The notes: generated by a model not told the origin, from the letters alone. DNA of 64,000 nucleotides from Veillonella_A intestinalis (GCF_943192895.1 NZ_CALPCB010000008.1:62001-126000); one strand, 5' to 3'. Shown: positions 8,558 through 17,104, counted from the first letter of the stretch. Program-made: numbers and translations.

Positions 8558-8578
8558 TAACGTATAAAGGATGTAATT

Positions 8579-9199
8579 ATGGATAGAGATGCTTTAAAAG
8601 CGCTCATTCGTCAAGTTATCCAAGAAGCACAAACGCCAGTGATTCCTATTGGTATATCTAATCGACATATCCATTTGAGTCAAGCTGATTATGATCATTT
8701 ATTTCCTCATGTAACATTGGAGCGAAAAAAGGATTTGAAACAGCCTGGCGAGTTTGCCTCAGAGCAGGTAGTAACCTTAGTGGGACCTAAGAATGAAATC
8801 ACTAAGGTTCGCCTCTTAGGGCCTTTGCGCAAAGAGTCACAAGTTGAAATTTCTATGACCGATGCTCGTACCTTAGGTGTGAATCCACCAATCGTATTAT
8901 CGGGACATTTGGAAACAGCAGTGCCGATTACGCTTAAAACAGAGCATGCGCAATTGACCTTACCTTGCTGTATTGTGGCGAAACGACATATTCATGTGAA
9001 TGCAGAGGATGCGCCTAAATTAGGCGTTACCAATGGTGAATCAGTAGCTGTGCGGGTGCGAACTGATCAACGAACAACGGTGTTTGAAGATGTGATTATT
9101 CGCGTATCCCCTAACTATGTGACTGAAATGCACTTGGATACAGATGAGGCGAATGCAGCTCAAGTAGGAAATGACACGACAGCAACAATTATAAGGTAG
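8579..9199 (+). CDS. pduL: PduL, phosphate propanoyltransferase
   Basis: 206 residues with two beta-barrel repeats of the PduL family. The zinc-binding HxH pairs are visible as RHIHLS (His30, His32) and KRHIHVN (His137, His139). The enzyme converts propanoyl-CoA to propanoyl phosphate and so recycles CoA inside the shell. Residues 1-19 (DRDALKALIRQVIQEAQ) form an encapsulation peptide as in characterised PduL. No propionate kinase (PduW) is encoded in this locus, so a housekeeping acetate/propionate kinase must complete the ATP-forming step. Confidence 0.95.
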   Translation: MDRDALKALIRQVIQEAQTPVIPIGISNRHIHLSQADYDHLFPHVTLERKKDLKQPGEFASEQVVTLVGPKNEITKVRLLGPLRKESQVEISMTDARTLGVNPPIVLSGHLETAVPITLKTEHAQLTLPCCIVAKRHIHVNAEDAPKLGVTNGESVAVRVRTDQRTTVFEDVIIRVSPNYVTEMHLDTDEANAAQVGNDTTATIIR

Positions 9200-9208
9200 G
9201 TGGCAAGT

Positions 9209-10051
9209 ATGCGAAGCATAGACGAAGTGAATGAATTATTGGCAGCGTTTAACCAATGTGTGTTAGAAGGCGCTACACGGACAATTTCAGAAAAAGAAGC
9301 CCATACATTACGTGTAGGTATTGATCTTGGAACATCTTCTATCGTAATTGCCGTAGTAGATGCACAGGGGCTGCCTGTATATGGCGCTTTGGAATATGCA
9401 AAAGCAGTACGTGATGGATTAGTAGTAGATTATATAGGGGCTGTTACGATTACAAGACAGTTAAAAGCTAAAGCGGAAGAGGCACTAGGTTGTACTTTGA
9501 CTAGAGCAGCGGCAGCCGTACCACCAGGCACATTAGGTAAAAATAAAGATGTAGTAGGCCATGTATTAGAAGGTGCTGATTTTGAAGTATCCGCTATATA
9601 CGATGAACCAACGGCTGCAGCTAATGTGCTTGGCTTAGTTAATGGGGCTGTGGTTGATGTAGGTGGTGGCACGACTGGTATTACCATCATTAAACGGAGT
9701 AAAGTTAGCTATACCGTTGATGAACCAACTGGGGGCTCTCATATGACATTGGTGTTAAGTGGGAGTTATGGACTTTCTCAAGATGAAGCAGAGGTATTAA
9801 AGCGTGATGCTTCACGAGAACGAGAAGTGTATCCCTTGGTACGGCCAGTGGTTGAAAAAATGGCTATTATTTCCGCCAATGCTTTGGTAACTGGTAAATA
9901 TCGTAAGAATGGTCCTGTACATGTAGTCGGTGGTGCTACGAACTTCACTGAATTTGCCGATACTTTTAAAAAGGTGCTGGGACGTGAGGTGATTAAGCCT
10001 CTATATCCGGAATTTGTAACACCTTTAGGAATTGCCTTAGGCAGTTCGTAG
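9209..10051 (+). CDS. eutJ: EutJ-like actin-fold chaperone
   Basis: 280 residues. After an N-terminal extension of about 30 residues comes an Hsp70/actin-type ATPase domain (RVGIDLGTSSIVIAVVD, YDEPTAAANVLGLV, VVDVGGGTTGI). It matches EutJ of ethanolamine microcompartments, whose role is not settled. Presence between pduL and pduM is a departure from the Salmonella order, where no eutJ occurs in pdu. The start is taken as ATG 9209, since AAGGTAGG is 8 nt upstream; the GTG at 9200 overlaps that site. It may serve a chaperone role in enzyme loading or B12 handling; this is inference. Confidence 0.85.
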   Translation: MRSIDEVNELLAAFNQCVLEGATRTISEKEAHTLRVGIDLGTSSIVIAVVDAQGLPVYGALEYAKAVRDGLVVDYIGAVTITRQLKAKAEEALGCTLTRAAAAVPPGTLGKNKDVVGHVLEGADFEVSAIYDEPTAAANVLGLVNGAVVDVGGGTTGITIIKRSKVSYTVDEPTGGSHMTLVLSGSYGLSQDEAEVLKRDASREREVYPLVRPVVEKMAIISANALVTGKYRKNGPVHVVGGATNFTEFADTFKKVLGREVIKPLYPEFVTPLGIALGSS

Positions 10052-10073
10052 AGGCTCTGAAACAGAGGTAATT

Positions 10074-10565
10074 ATGGACGAACTTATTGCAGTAGTACTC
10101 AAACGCTTGCAGGCGCGAATGGAAAGCCAAGGCACAGTAGACTTGGCTGACGAAAGCCAGCTTGTTGAAACTATTCTGCTTCGTCATCAGCGTATCGAAG
10201 TGACAGGTGTAACCCAGGCCCATTTGGAGGCATTAGTACAACGCCAGCCAGGTCCTTGGTTAACTTGGTTAGATCAAGCGATTGCCTATGGTTGTGAAAT
10301 TACATTAGTCACGACTATGGCTGTAAATCAACAATGGAATCCACATATGGTGTTAGCTTGGCCACTTCGTTTTATGGATAAACAAGGACGGACAGTATAT
10401 AGTTTTAAGGAGCGGATAATTAGTGCGTCAGCGATTCGTACCTGCAAGACGAAGTCCGTTATTCTTAAATTTTGTGGACAACGATTCACCGCCTTAGGGT
10501 TTGACGAATTGCGGTCCCGCCAGCTGGAATGTGTAGAAGGGACGAAACGATATGCAGACTGGTAG
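10074..10565 (+). CDS. pduM: PduM-like microcompartment assembly protein
   Basis: 163 residues, equal to Salmonella PduM in length. It shares the PduM layout: an N-terminal helix (DELIAVVLKRLQARMES), then a middle segment with WLDQAIAYGCEITL and PLRFMDKQGRTV, and a basic C-terminal half. PduM is needed for proper microcompartment structure in Salmonella but its biochemical role is unclear. Its position before pduN, with a 14-nt overlap, supports the assignment. Overall similarity to enteric PduM looks low. Confidence 0.75.
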   Translation: MDELIAVVLKRLQARMESQGTVDLADESQLVETILLRHQRIEVTGVTQAHLEALVQRQPGPWLTWLDQAIAYGCEITLVTTMAVNQQWNPHMVLAWPLRFMDKQGRTVYSFKERIISASAIRTCKTKSVILKFCGQRFTALGFDELRSRQLECVEGTKRYADW

Positions 10566-10824
10566 AGTAATAGGTAGTATTGTATCAACACAAAAGCATG
10601 ATTCCTTAGTAGGCTTAAAGCTTATGATTGTACAATACGTAGATGGCAACCAAGAACCGTTACCTTCCTATGAAGTGGCGGCCGACACGGTGAGCGCGGG
10701 GATTGGTGAATATGTGTTATTAACACGTGGTTCGTCAGCACGTCATGTGTTTGGCGATGGACAAAATAATAATAGTGCTGTAGATTGCGCTATTGTTGGT
10801 ATTATTGATAGTTTTGATAAGTGA
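10552..10824 (+). CDS. pduN: PduN, pentameric vertex protein of the microcompartment
   Basis: 90 residues of the CcmL/EutN family: RVIGSIVSTQKHDSLVGLKL at the start, then GEYVLLTRGSSARHV and DCAIVGIIDS at the end. Such proteins form pentamers that cap the vertices of the shell. It overlaps pduM by 14 nt and is followed by pduO after 11 nt. Confidence 0.93.
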   Translation: MQTGRVIGSIVSTQKHDSLVGLKLMIVQYVDGNQEPLPSYEVAADTVSAGIGEYVLLTRGSSARHVFGDGQNNNSAVDCAIVGIIDSFDK

Positions 10825-10835
10825 GGAGGCCAGCC

Positions 10836-11933
10836 ATGGCAATTTACACAAAAACTGGCGACAAAGGTACGACAGGACTCTTTGACGGCACTCGTGTAGC
10901 AAAGAACTCAGAACGAGTGAATACATATGGTACGCTTGACGAGTTAAATGCGCACTTAAGTGTGTGTGAAAAGCTGGTTCGGTATCCAGAAACGAAAACT
11001 ATCTTACATCGGTTACAAGGCTTGCTTTTTCAGCTTTGTGCAGAAGTAGCGACAGTGGATCAAGCTAAATTACAACAATATAGCACCCTCGTTAGCGAGG
11101 CGGATATAAAAGAGCTAGAAGCAATCATTGATCGCTATACGCAAGCCTTGCCACCGCTTAGAAGTTTTATATATCAAGGTAATAATTTAGCTGCTGCAGA
11201 ATTGCATGTAGCTCGTACAGTATGTCGTAGAGCAGAGCGCATGCTCAATGGGATGCGACAAGGTGAACCAGTAAGACCAACAGCGTTGGCTTTTGTAAAT
11301 CGCCTATCTGATTGTATTTATACCTTAGCTCGTATGGAAGACTTTATCTTTCACGTAGATGAAATTGTAACAAAAGTAGTAGCAAAAATAGAACAATTAC
11401 CGGCTGAAGATGTCAGTAAAGGTGATTCAATACAACTTAGCTCAACAGAGATAGGTAAGACAGATGTAGTGCCAGCGACCTTTGGGCAGGCTAGTGCGTT
11501 AGATAGTAATGAGGAAGCACAAGTGCTGCGGCGTATGGCACAACAATTATTGGAAGGTGCCACTGCAAAAAGTGAAGCTATAGGCGTACCTGTAGTGATT
11601 GCCATTGTGGATCGTCATGGTAATCCCGTGTTGACGTATCGCATGGTAGATGCTTTGTTAGTAAGTACTGATATTGCCGAAGGCAAAGCGTATACAGCAG
11701 TAGCACTTAAATGTAAGACTGAACAACTAAATGAAGTAACTCAGCCAGGTGCTGAGTTATATCAAATAGAATCTATGGTTACACGCCCCTTAGTAACATT
11801 TGGTGGCGGGTTTCCCTTGACAGTGGCAGGGCGAATTATAGGCGGTCTCGGCATTAGTGGCGGGACAGTGGCTGAAGATATTGCTATTGGAAAGTATGCC
11901 ATGGATTACATGGAGGCTAATTATGGAAAATAG
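10836..11933 (+). CDS. pduO: PduO, ATP:cob(I)alamin adenosyltransferase with C-terminal HbpS-like domain
   Basis: 365 residues. Residues 1-185 are a PduO-type adenosyltransferase (YTKTGDKGTTGLFDG for ATP binding, RRAERML, NRLSDCIYTLAR). It makes adenosylcobalamin for the dehydratase. Residues 215-365 are a GlcG/HbpS domain (VVIAIVDRHGNPV, GRIIGGLGISGG), as in full-length enteric PduO, where that domain binds haem or cobalamin. GAGGAGG lies before ATG 10836. The cobalamin reductase PduS is not in this locus. Confidence 0.94.
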   Translation: MAIYTKTGDKGTTGLFDGTRVAKNSERVNTYGTLDELNAHLSVCEKLVRYPETKTILHRLQGLLFQLCAEVATVDQAKLQQYSTLVSEADIKELEAIIDRYTQALPPLRSFIYQGNNLAAAELHVARTVCRRAERMLNGMRQGEPVRPTALAFVNRLSDCIYTLARMEDFIFHVDEIVTKVVAKIEQLPAEDVSKGDSIQLSSTEIGKTDVVPATFGQASALDSNEEAQVLRRMAQQLLEGATAKSEAIGVPVVIAIVDRHGNPVLTYRMVDALLVSTDIAEGKAYTAVALKCKTEQLNEVTQPGAELYQIESMVTRPLVTFGGGFPLTVAGRIIGGLGISGGTVAEDIAIGKYAMDYMEANYGK

Positions 11934-13338
11934 ACAAGAATTAGAACGCATGATTCGCTCAATGGTAATGAGCATGATGAACGGCACCGATACAGGCGCT
12001 GCTGTTAGTGAAGGGGCGTTACCTGACGAACCAGGTGTTTTTACAACTGTAAATGCAGCTGTAGCAGCTGCTAAACAAGCGCAAATTCAATTTGAAGAAT
12101 GTACCTTAGCAACGCGTAGCAAAGCGATTGAAGCAATTCGCCAAGGGATGCGTCCGCTAGTGAATAAATTGGCTCAAATGACCTATGAAGAAACTGGCAT
12201 GGGACGGGTGGCCGATAAAATTATTAAATTAAACTTAACAATTGATAAAACGCCAGGTGTAGAGGATTTAAAGACAGAATGTGAAACAGGCGATAATGGT
12301 ATGACTTTATATGAATTATCTCCTTATGGCGTTATTGGCGCTGTTACACCAAGTACCAACCCAAGTGAAACTTTGATTTGTAATGCTATTGGTATGTTGG
12401 CAGCGGGCAATGCTATTTTCTTTAGTGTACATCCTGGGGCTAAGCAATTATCCCGTTGGTTGGTAAGCCAATTGAATCGTATTGTAGCCGATGCTATTGG
12501 TATTAATAACTTAATTGTTACCATTGCAGAACCTTCTATTGAAGCAGCTCAAGAAATGATGGTACATCCAGATATTCCGTTATTAGTAGTAACAGGTGGC
12601 CCTGGGGTAGTACATCAAGCTTTATGCAGTGGCAAGAAGGTTATTGGCGCTGGTGCTGGTAATCCACCAGCTTTTGTTGATGAAACAGCAGATATTCGTA
12701 AAGCAGCTCAAGATATTGTAATGGGGGCTAGCTTTGATAATAATATTCTCTGCATTGCTGAAAAAAGTGTAGTAGCTATTCGTTCTATCGTTGATCAGTT
12801 AATTAGTGAAATGAAACTGGCAGGAGCGATCCTCATTGAGAAGGAAGAAGAGATTCAGAAGTTACTTGATATTACACTACAAAAAAATGAGACACCAAGC
12901 CGTAAATATGTAGGTCGTAATGCAGGTGTTATCTTACGTGATGCTGGTATTGAAGTAGATGGTGATCCTCGTTTGATTATTATGAAAACGGATAAACATC
13001 ATCCATTCGCTACGATTGAAATGCTTATGCCAATTTTACCAATCATAACAGTAGATAGCTTTGAAGAAGGGTTAGCTACAGCGTTATTCTTAGAAGCAGG
13101 CTTGCATCATACAGCTACTATGCATTCCTTAAATATGGAGCGCCTTAATAAAATGGCACGGGCTATGAAAACATCTATTTTTGTTAAGAATGGCCCATCT
13201 TATGCTGGTCTTGGCTATAACGGAGAAGGCACTACAACCTTTACGATTGCTACACCAACTGGGGAAGCGACTACTTCGGCTCGTCATTTTGCGCGTCGCC
13301 GTCGTTGCTGCTTAACTACAGGCTTCCAAATCCGCTAG
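11923..13338 (+). CDS. pduP: PduP, CoA-acylating propionaldehyde dehydrogenase
   Basis: 471 residues of the aldehyde dehydrogenase superfamily. It oxidises propionaldehyde to propanoyl-CoA with NAD+. The catalytic cysteine is Cys277 in FDNNILCIAEKS, and the cofactor region is GVIGAVTPSTNPSET. The N-terminal 18 residues (ENRQELERMIRSMVMSM) are an encapsulation peptide, followed by an acidic linker. The start ATG 11923 has GGAGG upstream and overlaps the end of pduO by 11 nt; an upstream in-frame ATG would add 22 unrelated residues. Confidence 0.95.
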   Translation: MENRQELERMIRSMVMSMMNGTDTGAAVSEGALPDEPGVFTTVNAAVAAAKQAQIQFEECTLATRSKAIEAIRQGMRPLVNKLAQMTYEETGMGRVADKIIKLNLTIDKTPGVEDLKTECETGDNGMTLYELSPYGVIGAVTPSTNPSETLICNAIGMLAAGNAIFFSVHPGAKQLSRWLVSQLNRIVADAIGINNLIVTIAEPSIEAAQEMMVHPDIPLLVVTGGPGVVHQALCSGKKVIGAGAGNPPAFVDETADIRKAAQDIVMGASFDNNILCIAEKSVVAIRSIVDQLISEMKLAGAILIEKEEEIQKLLDITLQKNETPSRKYVGRNAGVILRDAGIEVDGDPRLIIMKTDKHHPFATIEMLMPILPIITVDSFEEGLATALFLEAGLHHTATMHSLNMERLNKMARAMKTSIFVKNGPSYAGLGYNGEGTTTFTIATPTGEATTSARHFARRRRCCLTTGFQIR

Positions 13339-13349
13339 GAGGTAGTCTC

Positions 13350-14471
13350 ATGAATAAATGGACCTTTCCTACGCAAATCTATGCAGGTGAAGATGCCTTA
13401 TTGCGTTTAAGTCATTTTAAGCAAGAAAAAATTCTAGTTGTATGTGATCCGTTTTTAGAAGGGACGGCTAATTTAGAAGAAGTATTAAATTTGATGCGTC
13501 CTCATAATGCGGTAAGTGTATATACTGACGTAGTTCCTGACCCGCCTATTGGGCATGTGGTAAAAGGGGTAGAGTTAGTACAACAGCAGCAACCATCCGT
13601 GGTAGTGGCCATTGGTGGTGGTTCCGCTATTGATTTAACGAAAGCGATATTATATTTTGTTCGCAAAATGGGCTATCAAGGGGTTCGTCATTTTACAGTA
13701 GTACCTACAACCAGTGGTACTGGCTCTGAAGTGACCTCCTTTGCAGTGATTACAGACCCGCAATCACAGACAAAGTATCCCATTGTAGATGATAGTTTAT
13801 TGCCACAAGAAGCAATTCTAACACCTTTATTTGTGAAAACAGCACCACCAAAGGTAACGGCCTATAGTGGTATGGATGTATTAGTTCATGCCATTGAAGC
13901 CCTCGTGGCTAAAGGAGCCAATCATTTTACCGATGCGTTAGCAGAAAAAGCATTGGCATTAGTATTTACATACTTGCCTAAGTGCTTTGCACCAGCTGCT
14001 ACAGAAGCCAATCGGATGGCTATGCATGAAGCCTCTTGCATGGCTGGGCTAGCTTTTAATCAAGCGGGGTTAGGGATTACTCACGCTTTGGCGCATCAAT
14101 TAGGTGGTCAATTCCATATTCCTCATGGATTAGCAAATACAATGTTAGTAGCACGCGTGGTTATGTTTAATGCTTTTCACGATGAAACTGCGTATAAAAA
14201 ATATGTCCAGCTAGCAAAGAAGCTCGGCTTTGCAGAGGCTGATGAAGATTCGCGGGATGCTTTAGTGGCATTAGTAAAAGCAATTTTAAATTTGGCCCGT
14301 TCTTTGGAGTGCCCGCTCAATATTACGGCAGCTGCTTCAGTTTCGGCCCAAGAAGCAAGACAGAAAGTATCAGCTATGGCGGCTAAAGCATTACAAGATA
14401 TGACCTATCAAACGAATCCATATGCCGCTTCGCAAGATGATTTGGAAAATCTATTATTGATGATTATGTAA
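13350..14471 (+). CDS. pduQ: PduQ, iron-type 1-propanol dehydrogenase
   Basis: 373 residues of the group III iron-dependent alcohol dehydrogenases: AIGGGSAIDLTKA for NAD binding, PTTSGTGSEVTSFAV, and metal ligands in DVLVHAIEAL and HALAHQLGGQFHIPHG. It reduces propionaldehyde to propanol and regenerates NAD+ for PduP. If the compartment also handles glycerol it could reduce 3-hydroxypropionaldehyde. AGGAGG precedes ATG 13350, 11 nt after pduP. Confidence 0.93.
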   Translation: MNKWTFPTQIYAGEDALLRLSHFKQEKILVVCDPFLEGTANLEEVLNLMRPHNAVSVYTDVVPDPPIGHVVKGVELVQQQQPSVVVAIGGGSAIDLTKAILYFVRKMGYQGVRHFTVVPTTSGTGSEVTSFAVITDPQSQTKYPIVDDSLLPQEAILTPLFVKTAPPKVTAYSGMDVLVHAIEALVAKGANHFTDALAEKALALVFTYLPKCFAPAATEANRMAMHEASCMAGLAFNQAGLGITHALAHQLGGQFHIPHGLANTMLVARVVMFNAFHDETAYKKYVQLAKKLGFAEADEDSRDALVALVKAILNLARSLECPLNITAAASVSAQEARQKVSAMAAKALQDMTYQTNPYAASQDDLENLLLMIM

Positions 14472-14481
14472 GGAGCCGCGT

Positions 14482-15207
14482 ATGGACACAACACAAATCC
14501 TGATTAGTGAATTTATTGGTACGGCTGTATTAATGGCATTTGGCAGTGGTACAAATGCTTCTGTTTTACTGAAAAATACATTGGCAAAGGCTTTTAACCC
14601 GAATTGGATGACGATTATGTTTGGTTGGGCCTTTGGGGTTGCCTTTGCGGTGTATATTGGGATTGCCCTAGGTGGCCCTGCTCATTTGAATCCTGCTTTG
14701 ACAATAGCATTAGCTGCTGGTGGCATGTTCCCATGGGACCATGTATTACCAGTTAGTTTAGCTCAAATTGCAGGTGCCTTTATGGGTTCGGCTTTGGTTA
14801 TGCTACATTATTATCCTCATTTTAAACAGACGAAAGAGGACGAAGGTAATGTGGTAGGGATTTTTGCTACAGCACCAACTAGTGATAATCGTGTGCTAAA
14901 CGTAATTTCTGAAATTATTGCAACCTTTATGTTTATGCTCGCTATTTTATGCTTAGGCAAAATGGGGGATGGTTTATTCCCGTTTATCGTAGGTGTTTTA
15001 GTAGCTTCTATTGGTTTATCGTTCGGTTCAACTACAGGGTTTGCGTTAAATCCAGCTCGTGATTTCGGGCCTCGTTTAGCCTATACTATTTTGCCAGTAC
15101 CAAATCGTGGTGCGACAAATTGGGCGTATGCGTGGGTGCCAATCATTGGGCCAATTATCGGTGCTAGTGCAGCTGTAGGTTTATTCTTAGCGATTGCACC
15201 TAAATAG
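14482..15207 (+). CDS. pduF: MIP-family glycerol/propanediol facilitator (PduF-like)
   Basis: 241 residues with six membrane helices. The two half-helix motifs are HLNPALT (Asn70) and ALNPARDFGPR (about residue 193). The Asp after the second NPA is the mark of aquaglyceroporins. It would let 1,2-propanediol or glycerol cross the membrane. It lies 10 nt after pduQ and so is in the operon, whereas Salmonella pduF is divergent next to pocR. Whether glycerol or diol is preferred is not readable from the motif. Confidence 0.85.
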   Translation: MDTTQILISEFIGTAVLMAFGSGTNASVLLKNTLAKAFNPNWMTIMFGWAFGVAFAVYIGIALGGPAHLNPALTIALAAGGMFPWDHVLPVSLAQIAGAFMGSALVMLHYYPHFKQTKEDEGNVVGIFATAPTSDNRVLNVISEIIATFMFMLAILCLGKMGDGLFPFIVGVLVASIGLSFGSTTGFALNPARDFGPRLAYTILPVPNRGATNWAYAWVPIIGPIIGASAAVGLFLAIAPK

Positions 15208-15263
15208 TTAGTAATAGACTAGATAATTTGCTAAATTAATCTAAGTCTAAGACTATATATTTG

Positions 15264-15327
15264 TGATGGGTCTGTAATATAAAACCTCCCAAAAGTAGCG
15301 TTTGCTAATTTATATTACAGGCCATCA
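15264..15327 (+). other. Long imperfect hairpin between the MIP gene and pduU
   Basis: The segment around 15264-15283 (GATGG, then CTGTAATATAAA) is the inverted complement of that around 15308-15327, apart from a one- or two-base bulge. The loop is about 25 nt and includes CCTCCC. There is no T run after the second arm, so it is not a standard intrinsic terminator. It may stabilise or process the operon mRNA between the enzyme genes and pduU. Confidence 0.55.
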
Positions 15328-15396
15328 TTTAAGATAATTACAAGTCATCATAATGAGATATTAATAGGGACACATATTGGTAGAAAGGATATATGT

Positions 15397-15759
15397 ATGG
15401 ATTTTTTAGAAGCAGTTGAAAACAAACAACGTATTATCCAAGAGTTTGTACCTGGTAAACAGGTTACGATTGCACATATCATTGCCAATCCAAAACCTGA
15501 ATTATTCCGTAAAATGGGATTGGAAGAAAAGCAGCGTAGTGCTATTGGTATTTTAACAATTACTCCTGGTGAAGGGACTATCATTGCTGCAGATATTGCT
15601 ACTAAAGCAGCAGGCATTGAATTGGGATTTGTGGATCGCTTTTCAGGCGCCTTGTTAATTACTGGGGATGTATCGAGCGTAGAGTCTGCTATGAAGGGTG
15701 TTATTGATGGGTTAGATAAAATTTTAGGTTTTTTCCCTACAAAAATTACGCGTACCTAG
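15397..15759 (+). CDS. pduU: PduU, circularly permuted BMC shell protein
   Basis: 120 residues of the EutS/PduU group: RIIQEFVPGKQVTIAHIIANP at the start forms the beta-barrel cap, then AIGILTITPGEGTIIAADIA and ending in KITRT exactly as Salmonella PduU does. It is a minor hexameric shell protein whose central channel is plugged by a beta-barrel. In Salmonella, PduV binds it, and pduV is the next gene here. AGAAAGGA lies upstream of the ATG, 189 nt after the MIP gene. Confidence 0.92.
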   Translation: MDFLEAVENKQRIIQEFVPGKQVTIAHIIANPKPELFRKMGLEEKQRSAIGILTITPGEGTIIAADIATKAAGIELGFVDRFSGALLITGDVSSVESAMKGVIDGLDKILGFFPTKITRT

Positions 15760-15987
15760 TTTAATGTTGATTGTATGGTGTAGTATGGATAATATAATCT
15801 AATATGGATAGTATAAATCTGTATAGATACGTATAATTTAGTGTGGATTATATCGACTGATTATTAGTGTAATGCTTATAAATGTTGTATTATGTGTACT
15901 TTGCAATAGGTATTCATAGTAATTCTGTAGTATAATAAATAGGTGATTTAAGTGATACCATATCGACTTAGATTGTGAGGTGATTAT
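15760..15987. other. AT-rich spacer between pduU and pduV
   Basis: 228 bases with no gene. Short variants of TATGGATA recur between 15775 and 15850. A TATAAT at 15931-15936 could be a -10 element for pduV, but no matching -35 is evident. No terminator is seen. Confidence 0.4.
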
Positions 15988-16434
15988 ATGGAACAGGCGC
16001 TAAAGACTGTAATTATGGTAGGACGTACGGAGGTTGGTAAAACAACACTAGCTAATACATTGATGTATGGTAGTCCTGAAGCCTTAAAAACACAATCGAT
16101 TGGTCGAATTGGGTCGATTATTGATACGCCAGGCGAGTTTATTGAAAATCCAATCTATTATCGGGCTATTTTATTAAGTGCCTATGATGCGGATATAGTA
16201 TTGTTTTTGAATGAAGCTAACGAATCGGAAAGCATCTTTCCTCCTAATTTTGCAGCCTCTTTTAATCGTGAGGTTATTGGAGTTGTAACGAAAGTAGATT
16301 TAGGGGGCGACGTAACTAGAGCTCGCAAGAATTTGGAAGCTGCTGGCGTAAAAACAATTTTTGAGATTTCCGTACATGATACTGAATCAGTACAGCGTTT
16401 ACGTGACTATATTGCGCAGGATAAAGAAGCGTAA
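15988..16434 (+). CDS. pduV: PduV/EutP-type small GTPase-like protein
   Basis: 148 residues with a Ras-like P-loop (MVGRTEVGKTTLANTL), switch-like DTPGEF and the G4-like TKVD. The EutP/PduV family associates with microcompartments. In Salmonella PduV attaches to the outer surface through PduU and has been linked to compartment movement. AGGTG precedes the ATG. Overall length equals the family. Confidence 0.88.
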   Translation: MEQALKTVIMVGRTEVGKTTLANTLMYGSPEALKTQSIGRIGSIIDTPGEFIENPIYYRAILLSAYDADIVLFLNEANESESIFPPNFAASFNREVIGVVTKVDLGGDVTRARKNLEAAGVKTIFEISVHDTESVQRLRDYIAQDKEA

Positions 16435-16546
16435 GAAAAGTATAGAATGAGCTGTATTATTTATTGTAGTTTGTATGGGATGGATAGATAAGACCTATAT
16501 TTTTATTAAGCGTAACTATTAGTAGTGGATATGATGGTGGTAACGA

Positions 16547-17032
16547 ATGAATTTTAAGCAAAACTTAGCAAGTGTATTAGCTGGTGCCTACAAGTTAGAT
16601 TATCGTTGGCTCCACATTAAAGATGATGAAATTTTTATTTATAAAGATGTAAACGATACAGGTGAAACACCGCTAGCTTTACATTTTGATCCTAGCTTTA
16701 ATCAGCAGGTGATTGCTCTTTGTAAAGAGACTGTTGGTTCTATTAGTGAACCAATTTTGATTAATACAATTTTAGAAGCTCATTGTGCGGCAGAAGCGCA
16801 TGAAATTTATTATGATGAAACCTTATACGCACAAAAGGCTATGGCTATTCGACATAAGCCAAATGAATTGACCGCTATTTGTGAAACGGGGGAACGTTAT
16901 TTATTAACCTTGAATGGTGTTGTAAAAACAAACCCTGGTGATTGGGTAATTCGAGGGGTAAATGGTGAAGAATATCCTTGTGACCCTGAGATTTTTAAAA
17001 TGCTCTACGATGTAATGGATGATGCTAAATAA
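16547..17032 (+). CDS. Uncharacterised protein with a phage-like PGDWVI-GVNGE-YPC motif
   Basis: 161 residues, soluble, no signal peptide. The first 90 residues are unrecognised. The last 50 contain AICETGERYLLTLNGVVKT, then PGDWVIRGVNGEEYPCDP and EIFKMLYD, closely resembling the end of a common family of small phage proteins (PGDWII-GVNGEFYPC-P-IF, from memory). It is 112 nt after pduV, same direction, and is the last gene before a strong terminator, so it is probably co-transcribed with pdu. Function unknown. Confidence 0.7.
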   Translation: MNFKQNLASVLAGAYKLDYRWLHIKDDEIFIYKDVNDTGETPLALHFDPSFNQQVIALCKETVGSISEPILINTILEAHCAAEAHEIYYDETLYAQKAMAIRHKPNELTAICETGERYLLTLNGVVKTNPGDWVIRGVNGEEYPCDPEIFKMLYDVMDDAK

Positions 17033-17060
17033 TCACCTTACTATTTAACTTTGTATATTC

Positions 17061-17092
17061 AGGCACTGGCCGTATAGGCGAGTGCCTTTTTT
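17061..17092 (+). terminator. Intrinsic terminator ending the pdu transcript
   Basis: AGGCACT and AGTGCCT pair around an inner loop, directly followed by six T. It lies 29 nt after the last gene of the pdu series. Confidence 0.85.
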
Positions 17093-17104
17093 GATACATA
17101 AAAC

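Noticed and set aside
15264..15327. Terminator splitting the pdu operon
   Set aside because: No T run follows the second arm on the plus strand.
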